NCBI GenBank assembly: GCA_900318865.1
Contig: ONMF01000001.1
Span: 248,001 to 312,000 of the forward strand
Direction of reading: 5' to 3'
DNA from: an uncultured Prevotellaceae bacterium
GTDB taxonomy: Bacteria > Bacteroidota > Bacteroidia > Bacteroidales > Muribaculaceae
DNA length: 64,000 nt
Shown one piece after another: positions 7,090 to 14,943 of the stretch. Under the pieces are notes generated by a model that saw nothing but the letters and a program-made list of their open reading frames with translations, was not told the DNA's origin and did not search any database. Made by a program: the position numbers and the translations under genes. Each line of letters starts with the position of its first letter. Position 1 is the first letter of the stretch.

Positions 7090-9207
7090 TTATCTCCATT
7101 CTATCGGAACGATGAGTTTAAAGACGAAATTGCGTCCCATGTTGAAAACGCCTCGCTCACCGGTAAGGGGATTGACATCGGCATATTTCAGGCGGCTCAG
7201 GTGACTTTGATATACCTTGTTGGTTACATTCTGCGCCGTGAAATAGAACGACATGGCACGGCGCCCATGAATCATCACGTCGGTGCCGGCCGACAAGTTG
7301 AGCAATCCGTAGGCTGGCGTGGCGGTTTCCGTCTCATCGGCACTGTAATAGTGGTTTTGCTTGAAATAATAGTCCCACTGGGCAGCCACAAACGCATTTG
7401 AAAACACTCGGCCATCATGATTGATCTCATACTTGGCATCAAGTGTCCACCGCGGTGCCGGAGTGAATGGCAGGTAGCGCGACTCTCGGGGCTGATGCAA
7501 CCGGATGGCACTCACATAGCTCAGTGATGTCCCCAAATGCAATGCGTGCAACGGATGCACATCGATGCTCAGTTCTCCACCCATCAGTCGAGAATCACCG
7601 GCATCGTAGCGATAGGTCATGTATTCAGGATCCACCACATCGGCCACTCGATGGATAAAAATATAATTATCAATCAGATTGGCAAAAAGGTCAAGCTTAC
7701 ATGCCACCACCGGCGACTCGAATTCCACGCCAAGGTCGAATTGCAGACTATGTTCTGGCTTGAGCCCGACATTGCCCAGCTCATACCGAACCGAACCCTC
7801 ATGCACACCGTTCGATGACAACTCGCTGATGTTAGGAGCACGGAACCCGCGCGCGACATTGGCTCTCAAATCAAGTCGGTCGGTTGCATGGAACACGGCA
7901 CCCACGCTTGCTGTGAGGCCGCGGAAATTGCGTTTGAAGGCTTCAAACCTGATTTTTCCATCATCTTCAAGTTCACGGCCATTCATGTGCCGATTGTCGA
8001 AACGCACTCCTCCATTCACATCCCAGCGACCCAGGTCGGCATGGGTGGTGGCAAACACCCCGAAGTCAAATAGCGAATAATCGGGTATAAGGAACTCCTC
8101 TCCCCCATTGACCGACTTCTGGTACATGCCACCGACTCCTGCTGTGATTTTCCAGTTGCCCAGATGAGGTGTCACATAGTGCACATTATAATTGAGTGTG
8201 TGGAGTTTCAGGAACAAGCCATAATCGTTGGGCGATTCCGCTTCCTCATATTCTTTGCGGCGGTTCTGTTGATAGCCCAGCAGCACATTCAACTTGCCGC
8301 CCTGCAGTGCAAATGCATTGTCGAGCACAGCCTTGTAGTGTTTCACTTGCTGGTAGGGCATGCCATGACGATAGGTCGTCTCATCTTTGTAAGGCCGCTC
8401 AAGTGCACCTGTCACTGGGTCTCGCTCACCCTCTATGATGCTGGGGGTGAGGTGGTAGCACGACCAAATCAAGTGAGAGTGCCCCCACGACCGGTTCAGG
8501 CCCAGCATGAGCGAGCCGGCTCGCTCATGAAATTGGGAGTTGGGTACATATCCATCACGGGCATTCTTGTAAGGATGAGCCAGTTTTTCGCTATAACGGC
8601 CATTCCAAATAAATCCGGAATGATTGCCGGCAAAGTTGAGTGTGTAGTCAAACTGCCCATTGTTGGTTTGATACTCGGTGCCCAACTGCACTCGCTTGGT
8701 ACCGGGCGGAAGCGTGGGTGCCGAATTGAATTTGAGGACACCGGCCAGCGCGTCGCTGCCGTAGACCAGGCTGGCAGGTCCTTTGAGCACCTCCACGGAG
8801 CCAATGTCCCAGGCATCCACCTCGATGCCGTGCTCGTCGCCCCATTGCTGCCCTTCTTGCCGCACGCCGTTGCTTACTACCACTATGCGATTATAGCCCA
8901 ATCCGCGAATCACGGGCTTGGAAATGCCACTGCCGGTGGTGATTTGCGACACGCCCGGCAAATGCGCCACGGCATCAATGATATTGGTTGCCGCTATCGT
9001 CGGCAACTCCGCCTGCCCGAGCAGGGCCACGGGCACTGAAGCATCGGCAAGCCGGATGTCGCCTGTGCTGCCGGTCACCACCACTTCCTTCAGATTAAGG
9101 TGCCGGTAAAAAATATCGGTCGAATCGACAGCTGCCGAATCGGCTATCTGAATTTGGGCCGCAACGGCAAGAGGCAATGCCATTGCAACCATCATTGTTT
9201 TTCTCAT
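7090..9207 (-). CDS. TonB-dependent outer-membrane receptor (ZnuD-like)
   Basis: A 705-residue TonB-dependent receptor. A signal peptide covers about residues 1-17 (MRKTMMVAMALPLAVAA). A plug domain follows, including VVVTGSTGDIRLADASVPV, PGVSQITTGSGISKPVIRGL and VEVLKGPASLVYGSDALAGVL. The rest is a 22-strand barrel ending in an aromatic pattern. There is no carboxypeptidase-like N-terminal domain, so it is not SusC-like. The plug segment QQWGDEHGIEVDAWD recalls ZnuD-type metal receptors, which suggests zinc or another metal as substrate; this is inferred. I chose the ATG at 9207 because it begins the signal peptide. An earlier in-frame ATG at 9264 overlaps the upstream stop as ATGA and would add 19 polar residues. 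Confidence 0.85.
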   Translation of the reverse strand: MRKTMMVAMALPLAVAAQIQIADSAAVDSTDIFYRHLNLKEVVVTGSTGDIRLADASVPVALLGQAELPTIAATNIIDAVAHLPGVSQITTGSGISKPVIRGLGYNRIVVVSNGVRQEGQQWGDEHGIEVDAWDIGSVEVLKGPASLVYGSDALAGVLKFNSAPTLPPGTKRVQLGTEYQTNNGQFDYTLNFAGNHSGFIWNGRYSEKLAHPYKNARDGYVPNSQFHERAGSLMLGLNRSWGHSHLIWSCYHLTPSIIEGERDPVTGALERPYKDETTYRHGMPYQQVKHYKAVLDNAFALQGGKLNVLLGYQQNRRKEYEEAESPNDYGLFLKLHTLNYNVHYVTPHLGNWKITAGVGGMYQKSVNGGEEFLIPDYSLFDFGVFATTHADLGRWDVNGGVRFDNRHMNGRELEDDGKIRFEAFKRNFRGLTASVGAVFHATDRLDLRANVARGFRAPNISELSSNGVHEGSVRYELGNVGLKPEHSLQFDLGVEFESPVVACKLDLFANLIDNYIFIHRVADVVDPEYMTYRYDAGDSRLMGGELSIDVHPLHALHLGTSLSYVSAIRLHQPRESRYLPFTPAPRWTLDAKYEINHDGRVFSNAFVAAQWDYYFKQNHYYSADETETATPAYGLLNLSAGTDVMIHGRRAMSFYFTAQNVTNKVYQSHLSRLKYADVNPLTGERGVFNMGRNFVFKLIVPIEWR

Positions 9208-9260
9208 TTTGAATGTTTTGCTGGATGATTGATGAGTGCTGATTTTCTCGCTGTCGACAA

Positions 9261-9611
9261 TCATCTACAAGGTGGACCGCGGCTGACGCGGGCCAGCGGC
9301 ACAGCCACTAAGGCCCTGTAACGCACACTGCCAACAATGGCCATAACAACCATAGGGGCGGCCATTGATACCACCGAGGCAGCCATCGCAGCCATCCACA
9401 AGAAGCGGCACAGCAGGCACTCGTCGGTGTCGATGGACTGAAGGGACGACAAATGGGCTTGATGGGCGGTTTGCTCCACACAATGCCCGCACGCCACCTG
9501 CGCCACGGGAACGACCTGATGAATGTGCAACGACGAGAGTAACACCATCGGTACGTAGACCAATAGCACTGCAAGTGAGTATAGTCGGCTCTTGTCGCGT
9601 GTCGCTGTCAT
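9261..9611 (-). CDS. Small Cys/His-rich membrane protein (DUF2946-like)
   Basis: A 116-residue protein. An N-terminal hydrophobic segment (about 11-27) is followed by HIHQVVP, then CGHC (about 42-45), HQAHL and CLLC (about 65-68), and a second hydrophobic stretch (about 71-95). The paired CxxC and His motifs suggest metal binding. It resembles the short proteins of the DUF2946 type found beside metal-linked TonB receptors, an assignment made by pattern only. It is first in an operon with the receptor and may help metal delivery across the inner membrane. The promoter lies so close to the ATG that the mRNA may be leaderless. Confidence 0.6.
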   Translation of the reverse strand: MTATRDKSRLYSLAVLLVYVPMVLLSSLHIHQVVPVAQVACGHCVEQTAHQAHLSSLQSIDTDECLLCRFLWMAAMAASVVSMAAPMVVMAIVGSVRYRALVAVPLARVSRGPPCR

Positions 9612-9615
9612 GTCA

Positions 9616-9647
9616 CAAAAGTAACAAATCCTTGCCTGTTCAGCAAA
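9616..9647 (-). promoter_or_regulatory. Promoter of the metal-receptor operon, predicted leaderless
   Basis: On the minus strand: TTTG (CAAA at 9644-9647), a 20-nt spacer, and TACTTTTG (CAAAAGTA at 9616-9623). The ATG begins at 9611, four bases beyond the box, roughly where transcription should begin. Confidence 0.7.
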
Positions 9648-9685
9648 AAAAGCGAGTAAAATTTTTATGAACGGACTTTTTTCTG

Positions 9686-9693
9686 TAATTTTG
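9686..9693 (+). promoter_or_regulatory. -7 box of the HerA-like gene
   Basis: TAATTTTG at 9686-9693, with a T-rich stretch about 20 bases upstream. The leader is about 34 nt. Confidence 0.5.
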
Positions 9694-9731
9694 TTAACTT
9701 AGAATATTCATCAATTAAACCTATCAAATAC

Positions 9732-11309
9732 ATGTTTACACAAGAGCAAGGGCTTTACATTGCCCATGGGCCCAACGGACCCATCAGTATTATCGGTAAA
9801 ATGGCCAACCGTCACGGACTCATAGCCGGTGCCACGGGTACGGGAAAAACGGTGTCGCTGCAGGTGATGGCCGAAAGTTTCTGCCAGGCGGGAGTGCCAT
9901 GCTTCATGGCCGACATGAAGGGCGACCTGTCGGGCATCAGCCAGGCCGGACAGATGAGCGGCTTCATCGAGAAGCGACTGCCTGAATTCGGACTTGACGC
10001 CCCGCAGTTCCAATCTTGCCCTGTTCGATTCTATGATGTCTATGGCGAGCAAGGGCACCCCATGCGCACCACGGTGTCGCAAATGGGGCCCGACCTGCTG
10101 GCACGCTTGTTCGAGTTGAATGAGACTCAGGCCGGCGTGCTCACCATCGCTTTCCACATTGCCGACGACAACGGATGGCTGCTCGACGACCTGAAGGACT
10201 TGCGCTCGCTGCTGGACTATGTGAGCAAGCATGCCAAGGAATACACCACACAATATGGCACTGTCGCCTCGGCCACCGTGGGAGCTATCCAGCGTGCCAT
10301 TTTGAGGCTGGAAGACCAGGGCGGCAACCAATTTTTCGGAAAGCCGTCGTTCGACATCATGGATCTGCTGCAGTGTGATGGCGGCAAAGGCGTAATGAGC
10401 GTGCTGGCGGCCGACAAACTGATGATGCGCCCCAAACTCTACAGCACTTTCCTGCTGTGGCTCATGTCGGAGCTCTACTCCACCCTGCCCGAAGTGGGCG
10501 ACATGGAACGTCCCAAGCTCATCTTCTTCTTTGATGAGGCGCACATGCTCTTTGAGGACACATCGAAGGCAATGGTCGATAAAATCGAGCAAGTGGTGAG
10601 GCTCATCCGAAGCAAGGGCGTGGGTATTTACTTTGTGACTCAAAGTCCCACCGACATTCCGGTGAACATCCTGGGTCAGCTGGGAAATCGCGTGCAGCAT
10701 GCCCTCAGGGCCTACACGCCCAAGGACCAGAAGGCTGTGAAAACGGCAGCCGACACGTTCCGGCCCAACCCCGACTTTAAAACAGACGAGGCCATCATGA
10801 ACCTTGAAACCGGCGAGGCCTTGGTGTCGTTCCTCGACGAGAAGGGCGCCCCCAGCATTGTGCAGAGGGCCAAGGTGCTTTTCCCGCTGAGTCAAATCGG
10901 CGCCATCACCGACAGCCAGCGCAGCGACATCATCAGGCAGTCGCGAATTGCCGGAAAATATGACAAGGCCGAAGACCGCGAGTCGGCATTTGAGGTCATC
11001 ATGAAACTCAAGGAAGAAGAGGAAGGTGAACTGGCCAAAGCAGCCGAGGAGAAGGAAAAGGAAAAAGAGAAAGCCAAGAATGGCAAGAAGCAATCCATCT
11101 TCGGCAAGGTCATCAAGGCCATTATCACAGCTATAACGGGGGCTATTGCCACAATCATTGGCACCAAGGTGAGCGATGCGGTAACCGGCAAGAAAACCAA
11201 GTCGAACACCAGCGTGACGGGAAAAATTGCCAAAAACGCCACCAGCGCGGCCACAAGAACTGTGACACGTGAATTGACACGCGACATTTTGGGCAACCTC
11301 ATCAAATGA
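9732..11309 (+). CDS. HerA-like ATPase of the DUF853 (YjgR) family
   Basis: A 525-residue P-loop ATPase of the HerA/VirB4-like superfamily. Walker A is GATGTGKT (residues 34-41), Walker B is LIFFFDEAHMLF (about 259-270), and the conserved MADMKGDLSGI follows Walker A. VYFVTQ-like sensing is seen as GIYFVTQSPTDIP (about 300-312). The C-terminus (about 430-525) has a charged Glu/Lys coiled stretch followed by a Gly/Ala/Thr-rich hydrophobic segment with TAITGAIATIIGTKV. The family's role is uncertain; a DNA-translocating or secretion-type ATPase is suggested by homology. Its stop overlaps the start of the YqaA-like gene as ATGA. Confidence 0.85.
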   Translation: MFTQEQGLYIAHGPNGPISIIGKMANRHGLIAGATGTGKTVSLQVMAESFCQAGVPCFMADMKGDLSGISQAGQMSGFIEKRLPEFGLDAPQFQSCPVRFYDVYGEQGHPMRTTVSQMGPDLLARLFELNETQAGVLTIAFHIADDNGWLLDDLKDLRSLLDYVSKHAKEYTTQYGTVASATVGAIQRAILRLEDQGGNQFFGKPSFDIMDLLQCDGGKGVMSVLAADKLMMRPKLYSTFLLWLMSELYSTLPEVGDMERPKLIFFFDEAHMLFEDTSKAMVDKIEQVVRLIRSKGVGIYFVTQSPTDIPVNILGQLGNRVQHALRAYTPKDQKAVKTAADTFRPNPDFKTDEAIMNLETGEALVSFLDEKGAPSIVQRAKVLFPLSQIGAITDSQRSDIIRQSRIAGKYDKAEDRESAFEVIMKLKEEEEGELAKAAEEKEKEKEKAKNGKKQSIFGKVIKAIITAITGAIATIIGTKVSDAVTGKKTKSNTSVTGKIAKNATSAATRTVTRELTRDILGNLIK

Positions 11310-11761
11310 TTGAATTCATAGCCCAATGGGGCTACTTAGGATTACTGGTGACCTCGTTTATTGCAGGGAGTGTGGTGCCCCTGAGTAGCGAGGCCATCAT
11401 TGTTGCGTGCGTGGGGCCGTTGCATCTCGACCCCTGGTGGTGCTTGATTGCAGCCACCATAGGCAATGTGACCGGTGGCATGACCTGCTACTGGATGGGA
11501 ACATTGGGCAATGAGCAATGGATTGAGCGCTATGCCCACGTGAGCCAGGAGAAACTGGACAGGGCCAAACGCTTTATCCGCGACCGTGGCGCCTGGATGG
11601 CTTTCTTCGCTTTCATTCCCATTCTGGGAACAGCCATTTCGGTGGCGCTGGGGTACATGCGCGCCAATAAGTTGATAGTGGTCATTGCCATGACCATCGG
11701 CAAGGCTCTGCGTTATGCCGTGCTCATTGCTGCGGCAATGGGCACCATGAAGTTGTTTTAG
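11306..11761 (+). CDS. YqaA/DedA family membrane protein
   Basis: A 151-residue integral membrane protein of the VTT/DedA superfamily (short YqaA type). Hydrophobic segments lie at about 8-35, 42-62, 96-115 and 122-146. The family motif is seen in FAFIPILGTAISVALGYMR (about 98-116), with a preceding RFIRDRG loop. DedA-type proteins act in lipid scrambling and membrane homeostasis. Translational coupling (ATGA) with the HerA-like ATPase is the only functional hint. It converges on the M16 gene with a six-base gap. Confidence 0.85.
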   Translation: MIEFIAQWGYLGLLVTSFIAGSVVPLSSEAIIVACVGPLHLDPWWCLIAATIGNVTGGMTCYWMGTLGNEQWIERYAHVSQEKLDRAKRFIRDRGAWMAFFAFIPILGTAISVALGYMRANKLIVVIAMTIGKALRYAVLIAAAMGTMKLF

Positions 11762-11767
11762 GAAACA

Positions 11768-13018
11768 TCAGTCGGCGCTGCCTTGCGCACCGTAGTGGAC
11801 GGTGCTGCAATGGTTGGGGTCGAACAGCTTTTTTGCCACTCGCATCAGGTCATCGGGGCGGAGCCTGCGGTAGCGCTCCGCCTCTGTGTTGATGTCGGAT
11901 GCCTGGCCTGTGAGCAGGTGAAACTGGCACAACTTTGATGCCACGGTGCTGTAGCTCACATTCTCAAAGAGCATCGTCGATTCGGCTTTGTTGGCACATT
12001 TCTCCATCTCATCACGGCTCACACCGTGTTCCAGCAACAGCCTCAACTGGCCATCGATGGCATCTTCGGCTTGCTGCCACGACACGCCGTCGGCCAGGCG
12101 TCCGCGCACGTAAAAGAGCCCAGGATCGTTTGAGCCTGCCACCGCCGCGTCGAGTTCAGTGAACAACTGCGTCTGGCTCAACACATTGGCATAGAAGCGT
12201 GAGGATTTACCGTTGGCCAGCACATCGCTCAGCATATCACAGGCGTGGTAGTCGACATCACCACGGCCACACATGCGATAGGCCCGCACAATCATGTTCA
12301 TGGGCACAGCACGCTTCACCTCCACAAGTCGTGGTCCCTTCTGCTCTGGCTCCTGCGGAAGGTTTCGCACAGGAACCGGCCGCACGGGCACGCTGCCCAT
12401 CCATTTCTCGGCCAGCGCCACGGCCTTGTCGCACGCGATGTTGCCCGAGATACACATCACTAAATTTCCGGGCACATAATGCTTGCGATAGAACTCACCT
12501 ATTTCTTGCTTGGTGAAGGACTCTATCTCCTGCACACTGTTGCCGATGGTGGGCCATCGGTAAGGATGCACCTTGTAGGCAAGGTGGGCCACCAGATGGA
12601 ACACATCGCCATAGGGAGCGTTGAGGAATCGTTCCTTGAATTCCTCGGTTACTACACTCTTCTGGGTGGCAATGCTTTCATCGCTCAGTGTCAAGTCAAG
12701 CAAGCGGTCACTCTCAGTCCACAGGGCAGTCTCGATGTTGTGGGCCGGGAGTACATCGTAATAGCATGTGATGTCGTTGCTGGTCCAAGCGTTGCTCACA
12801 CCTCCGGCTGCTTGCAGCGGGGCGTCGTAGCTGGCCACATGGGCCGAGCCGGTGAACATGAGGTGCTCGAGCAGATGTGCCAGGCCGGTGTGGCCGGGCC
12901 GCTCATCGCGTGCGCCCACATCATATTGTAAATGAAGCGCCACCATGCGGGTGGCGCCATCGTAGTGATGCAGCAGCGTGATGCCGTTGCTCAGAAGGTG
13001 GGTGGTGACTTCTATCAT
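11768..13018 (-). CDS. M16 family zinc peptidase, catalytic subunit
   Basis: A 416-residue M16 peptidase with the inverted zinc motif HLLEH (48-52) and the downstream VVTEEFKER (122-130) supplying the third ligand. The C-terminal half lacks the Arg/Tyr substrate-binding signature: GKSSRFYANVLSQTQLFTEL stands where the partner has the conserved NIREQKGLTY. This is the expected split for a two-chain M16B enzyme, whose inactive chain is probably the gene at 4613-5902. No signal peptide is evident. It is the third gene of an operon and its start overlaps the cyclophilin stop as ATGA. Confidence 0.9.
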   Translation of the reverse strand: MIEVTTHLLSNGITLLHHYDGATRMVALHLQYDVGARDERPGHTGLAHLLEHLMFTGSAHVASYDAPLQAAGGVSNAWTSNDITCYYDVLPAHNIETALWTESDRLLDLTLSDESIATQKSVVTEEFKERFLNAPYGDVFHLVAHLAYKVHPYRWPTIGNSVQEIESFTKQEIGEFYRKHYVPGNLVMCISGNIACDKAVALAEKWMGSVPVRPVPVRNLPQEPEQKGPRLVEVKRAVPMNMIVRAYRMCGRGDVDYHACDMLSDVLANGKSSRFYANVLSQTQLFTELDAAVAGSNDPGLFYVRGRLADGVSWQQAEDAIDGQLRLLLEHGVSRDEMEKCANKAESTMLFENVSYSTVASKLCQFHLLTGQASDINTEAERYRRLRPDDLMRVAKKLFDPNHCSTVHYGAQGSAD

Positions 13019-13884
13019 TTCAGCACGGTAGCCTTGATGATTTTCACATCTTCCACCGGGCGGTCGTTGGCCCCTGTCGTTACGCTTTGAATCTTGTCGA
13101 CAACATCCATCCCGCTCACCACTTCGCCGAAGACCGTGTATTGTCCGTCGAGATGCGGAGTGCCTCCCACGGTGGTATAGGCCTCGATTTGCGCGTCGGT
13201 CATGCGGAAAGGATTCTTGGCATACTCCGACTCGGTGATACCGATGAGCTCATTCTGCAGCCGCATCAGGCCCGCTTGATCGCCATTGCGCTGCATCAGC
13301 TCGATGCTGTCGCGGCGCTCGCCGGCCAGGCGCATGAAGATGCCTTGCTTCATCTGGTTGGCCATGCCCTGCTCCATCTGCTTGAGGTCGGTGCTGCCAT
13401 ACCGCCGGCCGGTGACAATATAGAACTGCGAGCCACTGCTGGCACGCTCAGGATTCACCTGGTCGCCAGTACGGGCGGCCGCAAGCGCGCCACGCTTATG
13501 AAAATATTTGGGGAAAACAAACTCGGCCGGGATGGTATATCCGGGGTCGCCATCGCCCAGGTGGTCGTTCGGACCGGCCGTGCGCGACTTTCCGTCACCG
13601 GTTTGCACCATAAAGTCTTTGATTACTCGATGAAACAGCACGCCATCGTAGTAGCCTTCGTTAACAAGTTTCACAAAATTGTCATGGTGCTTCGGGGTCT
13701 CATTGTAGAGCTCAACCACAATGTCGCCCATTGTGGTTTGCAATTTCACTTGTGTCATTGATGTTTGAGATTGTTGTTTTTGCTCATCGGCACGATTGGC
13801 TGTAGCTGCCGCGTCGCCTCCCTTCATCGAACATGACATGCCGACCATCACGGTGAGCAGGATAATAAATGTATGCTTTTTCAT
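13015..13884 (-). CDS. Cyclophilin-type peptidylprolyl isomerase lipoprotein
   Basis: A 289-residue lipoprotein. The signal peptide ends in VGMSC with Cys18 as the lipidation site, followed by a polar linker. The cyclophilin domain begins near residue 46 (VKLQTTMGDIVVELYNETP) and includes FHRVIKDFMVQTGDG, SSGSQFYIVTGR and FGEVVSGMDVVDKI. Between SSGSQFYIVTGR and the last third sits an insert of about 80 residues (Gln/Met/Asp-rich, ending before THYDGQYTVFG-like TPHLDGQYTVFG), known in Bacteroidetes homologues. It probably helps fold periplasmic or surface proteins. It is the middle gene of a three-gene operon with ATGA overlaps on both sides. Confidence 0.9.
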   Translation of the reverse strand: MKKHTFIILLTVMVGMSCSMKGGDAAATANRADEQKQQSQTSMTQVKLQTTMGDIVVELYNETPKHHDNFVKLVNEGYYDGVLFHRVIKDFMVQTGDGKSRTAGPNDHLGDGDPGYTIPAEFVFPKYFHKRGALAAARTGDQVNPERASSGSQFYIVTGRRYGSTDLKQMEQGMANQMKQGIFMRLAGERRDSIELMQRNGDQAGLMRLQNELIGITESEYAKNPFRMTDAQIEAYTTVGGTPHLDGQYTVFGEVVSGMDVVDKIQSVTTGANDRPVEDVKIIKATVLK

Positions 13885-14255
13885 ATTCCAACTGGATAAA
13901 GTCGTTTATAAATTCGCCGAAAATTATCATCGGTTTCACTCAGTTGTTGTGCATGTTCCTTATAATCCGCCCCCCAAATTGAGGCGGCAAGGTCGGGAAG
14001 ATAAGCGCGCTCTCGGTCTTTGACAATGGCGGCCTTGACGAGCAAGTCGATGCTGGCGGCGTATTTCTCGCGGTCGATAGCGTTCAGGTAACGGGCGGTT
14101 GACACAACGAACTGCCCACTGCGGTCAACTTCAATCATGTTCTCTACCAACTCGGGCATGATGTCGTCGATATTGCCTATGTTATTGGCAATGTATTCAT
14201 AGGTTTTCAGACCAGTTGGGTCGTTTCTTAATTTCTTTTTTAATGCTTCGTCCAT
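13881..14255 (-). CDS. Conserved protein of unknown function
   Basis: A 124-residue, mainly helical, charged protein without signal peptide or membrane segment. It reads like a conserved Bacteroidales family (MDEALKKKLRNDPTGLKTYEYI at the start, DNFRRIYKRLYPVGI at the end) but I cannot assign a function. I start it at the ATG at 14255 because the longer frame to 14306 runs into the repeat promoter, whose -7 box (14276-14283) lies downstream of that upper ATG. Its stop overlaps the cyclophilin start as ATGA, so all three proteins of the operon should be made together. Confidence 0.75.
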   Translation of the reverse strand: MDEALKKKLRNDPTGLKTYEYIANNIGNIDDIMPELVENMIEVDRSGQFVVSTARYLNAIDREKYAASIDLLVKAAIVKDRERAYLPDLAASIWGADYKEHAQQLSETDDNFRRIYKRLYPVGI

Positions 14256-14275
14256 ATCAATTACGAATTTGATGA

Positions 14276-14307
14276 CAAAGATAGTGCAAGGCGAGCGAAA
14301 AACCAAA
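14276..14307 (-). promoter_or_regulatory. Promoter of the cyclophilin-M16 operon
   Basis: TTTG (CAAA at 14304-14307), a 20-nt spacer and TATCTTTG (14276-14283). The leader is about 16 nt. Confidence 0.75.
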
Positions 14308-14421
14308 ATTTTTGAGGTTTTCCGAGCCGTAGCCTATCTTAGAGGACAGACAGGGACTCAAAGATAGTGCAAGGCGAGCGAAAAACCAAAATTTTTGGGT
14401 TTTTCCGAGCCGTAGCCTAAA
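14276..14421 (-). repeat. Promoter-palindrome repeat locus 4, two tandem units
   Basis: Two units lie 83 bp apart with intact boxes CAAAGATA at 14276-14283 and 14359-14366 (TATCTTTG on the minus strand). The arms GGCGAGCGAAAAACC and GGTTTTCCGAGCCG enclose AAAATTTTT. This subtype has TATCTT where others have TAATTT. The far end mirrors this change: unit 1 ends CCTATCTT while unit 2 ends CCTAAATT. The arms have therefore co-varied with the box in unit 1. Confidence 0.85.
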
Positions 14422-14491
14422 TTCGATGTCCCGCCATTAGTTTTAGTACAAACCGGCAAGATGTTCAAATACGGAAAAAGTTTTGAGGTTC

Positions 14492-14523
14492 TTTGCTTAT
14501 AAATAAATTTTGTGCTAAATTTG
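14492..14523 (+). promoter_or_regulatory. Promoter of the LRR-dockerin gene
   Basis: TTTG at 14492-14495, a 20-nt spacer and TAAATTTG at 14516-14523, a full consensus match. The ATG is 420 bases away. Confidence 0.65.
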
Positions 14524-14943
14524 TGTGTCCATTACCGAAGTCTTCATTTTTAGGATTGCTGAAGATAGTGGGCGGACATAATTAAAAGGCATTATTTGAC
14601 GCTTTGTTTTTGACGAATCGGAATCTGGCAGTTCCTTGAACTATCTGTCAAGTACAAAGCAGCGATTGACGTCCATGGGATGTGTTTATAACCGTTCTTC
14701 CAACCTGATGGTTGGAAGTAATGGGTTTTCATATCGGCGTGGGGTTCGGCGTTGCTCGTAAAACAGATAGGGCAAGCCTGAGCCTCGATTCGTGGGACGA
14801 GCGACAGGCTCCCATGCTTTCTTTTTGTGCCCAAAATTTGTTATGTAAGTTACCACTAATGGGGAGGAAGGTGGTGTTTAGTATTAGTTATGAGTCATGA
14901 GGAAATTCTTTCAACTGTATTATAAACTTAAAATCAAATTATT
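14524..14943 (+). other. Long 5' leader of the LRR-dockerin gene
   Basis: About 415 bases without a credible gene. They contain a perfect 9-bp hairpin CTTCCAACC/GGTTGGAAG with loop TGAT (14697-14718) and a second stem GAGCCT/AGGCTC enclosing CTCG/CGAG (about 14780-14812). Short frames on either strand lack family features. A regulatory leader is possible. I recognise no known riboswitch. Confidence 0.4.

Noticed and set aside
14592..14900. Short frames in the leader of the LRR gene
   Set aside because: They are on both strands, overlap each other and the hairpin, and show no conserved motif; leader RNA explains the region better.
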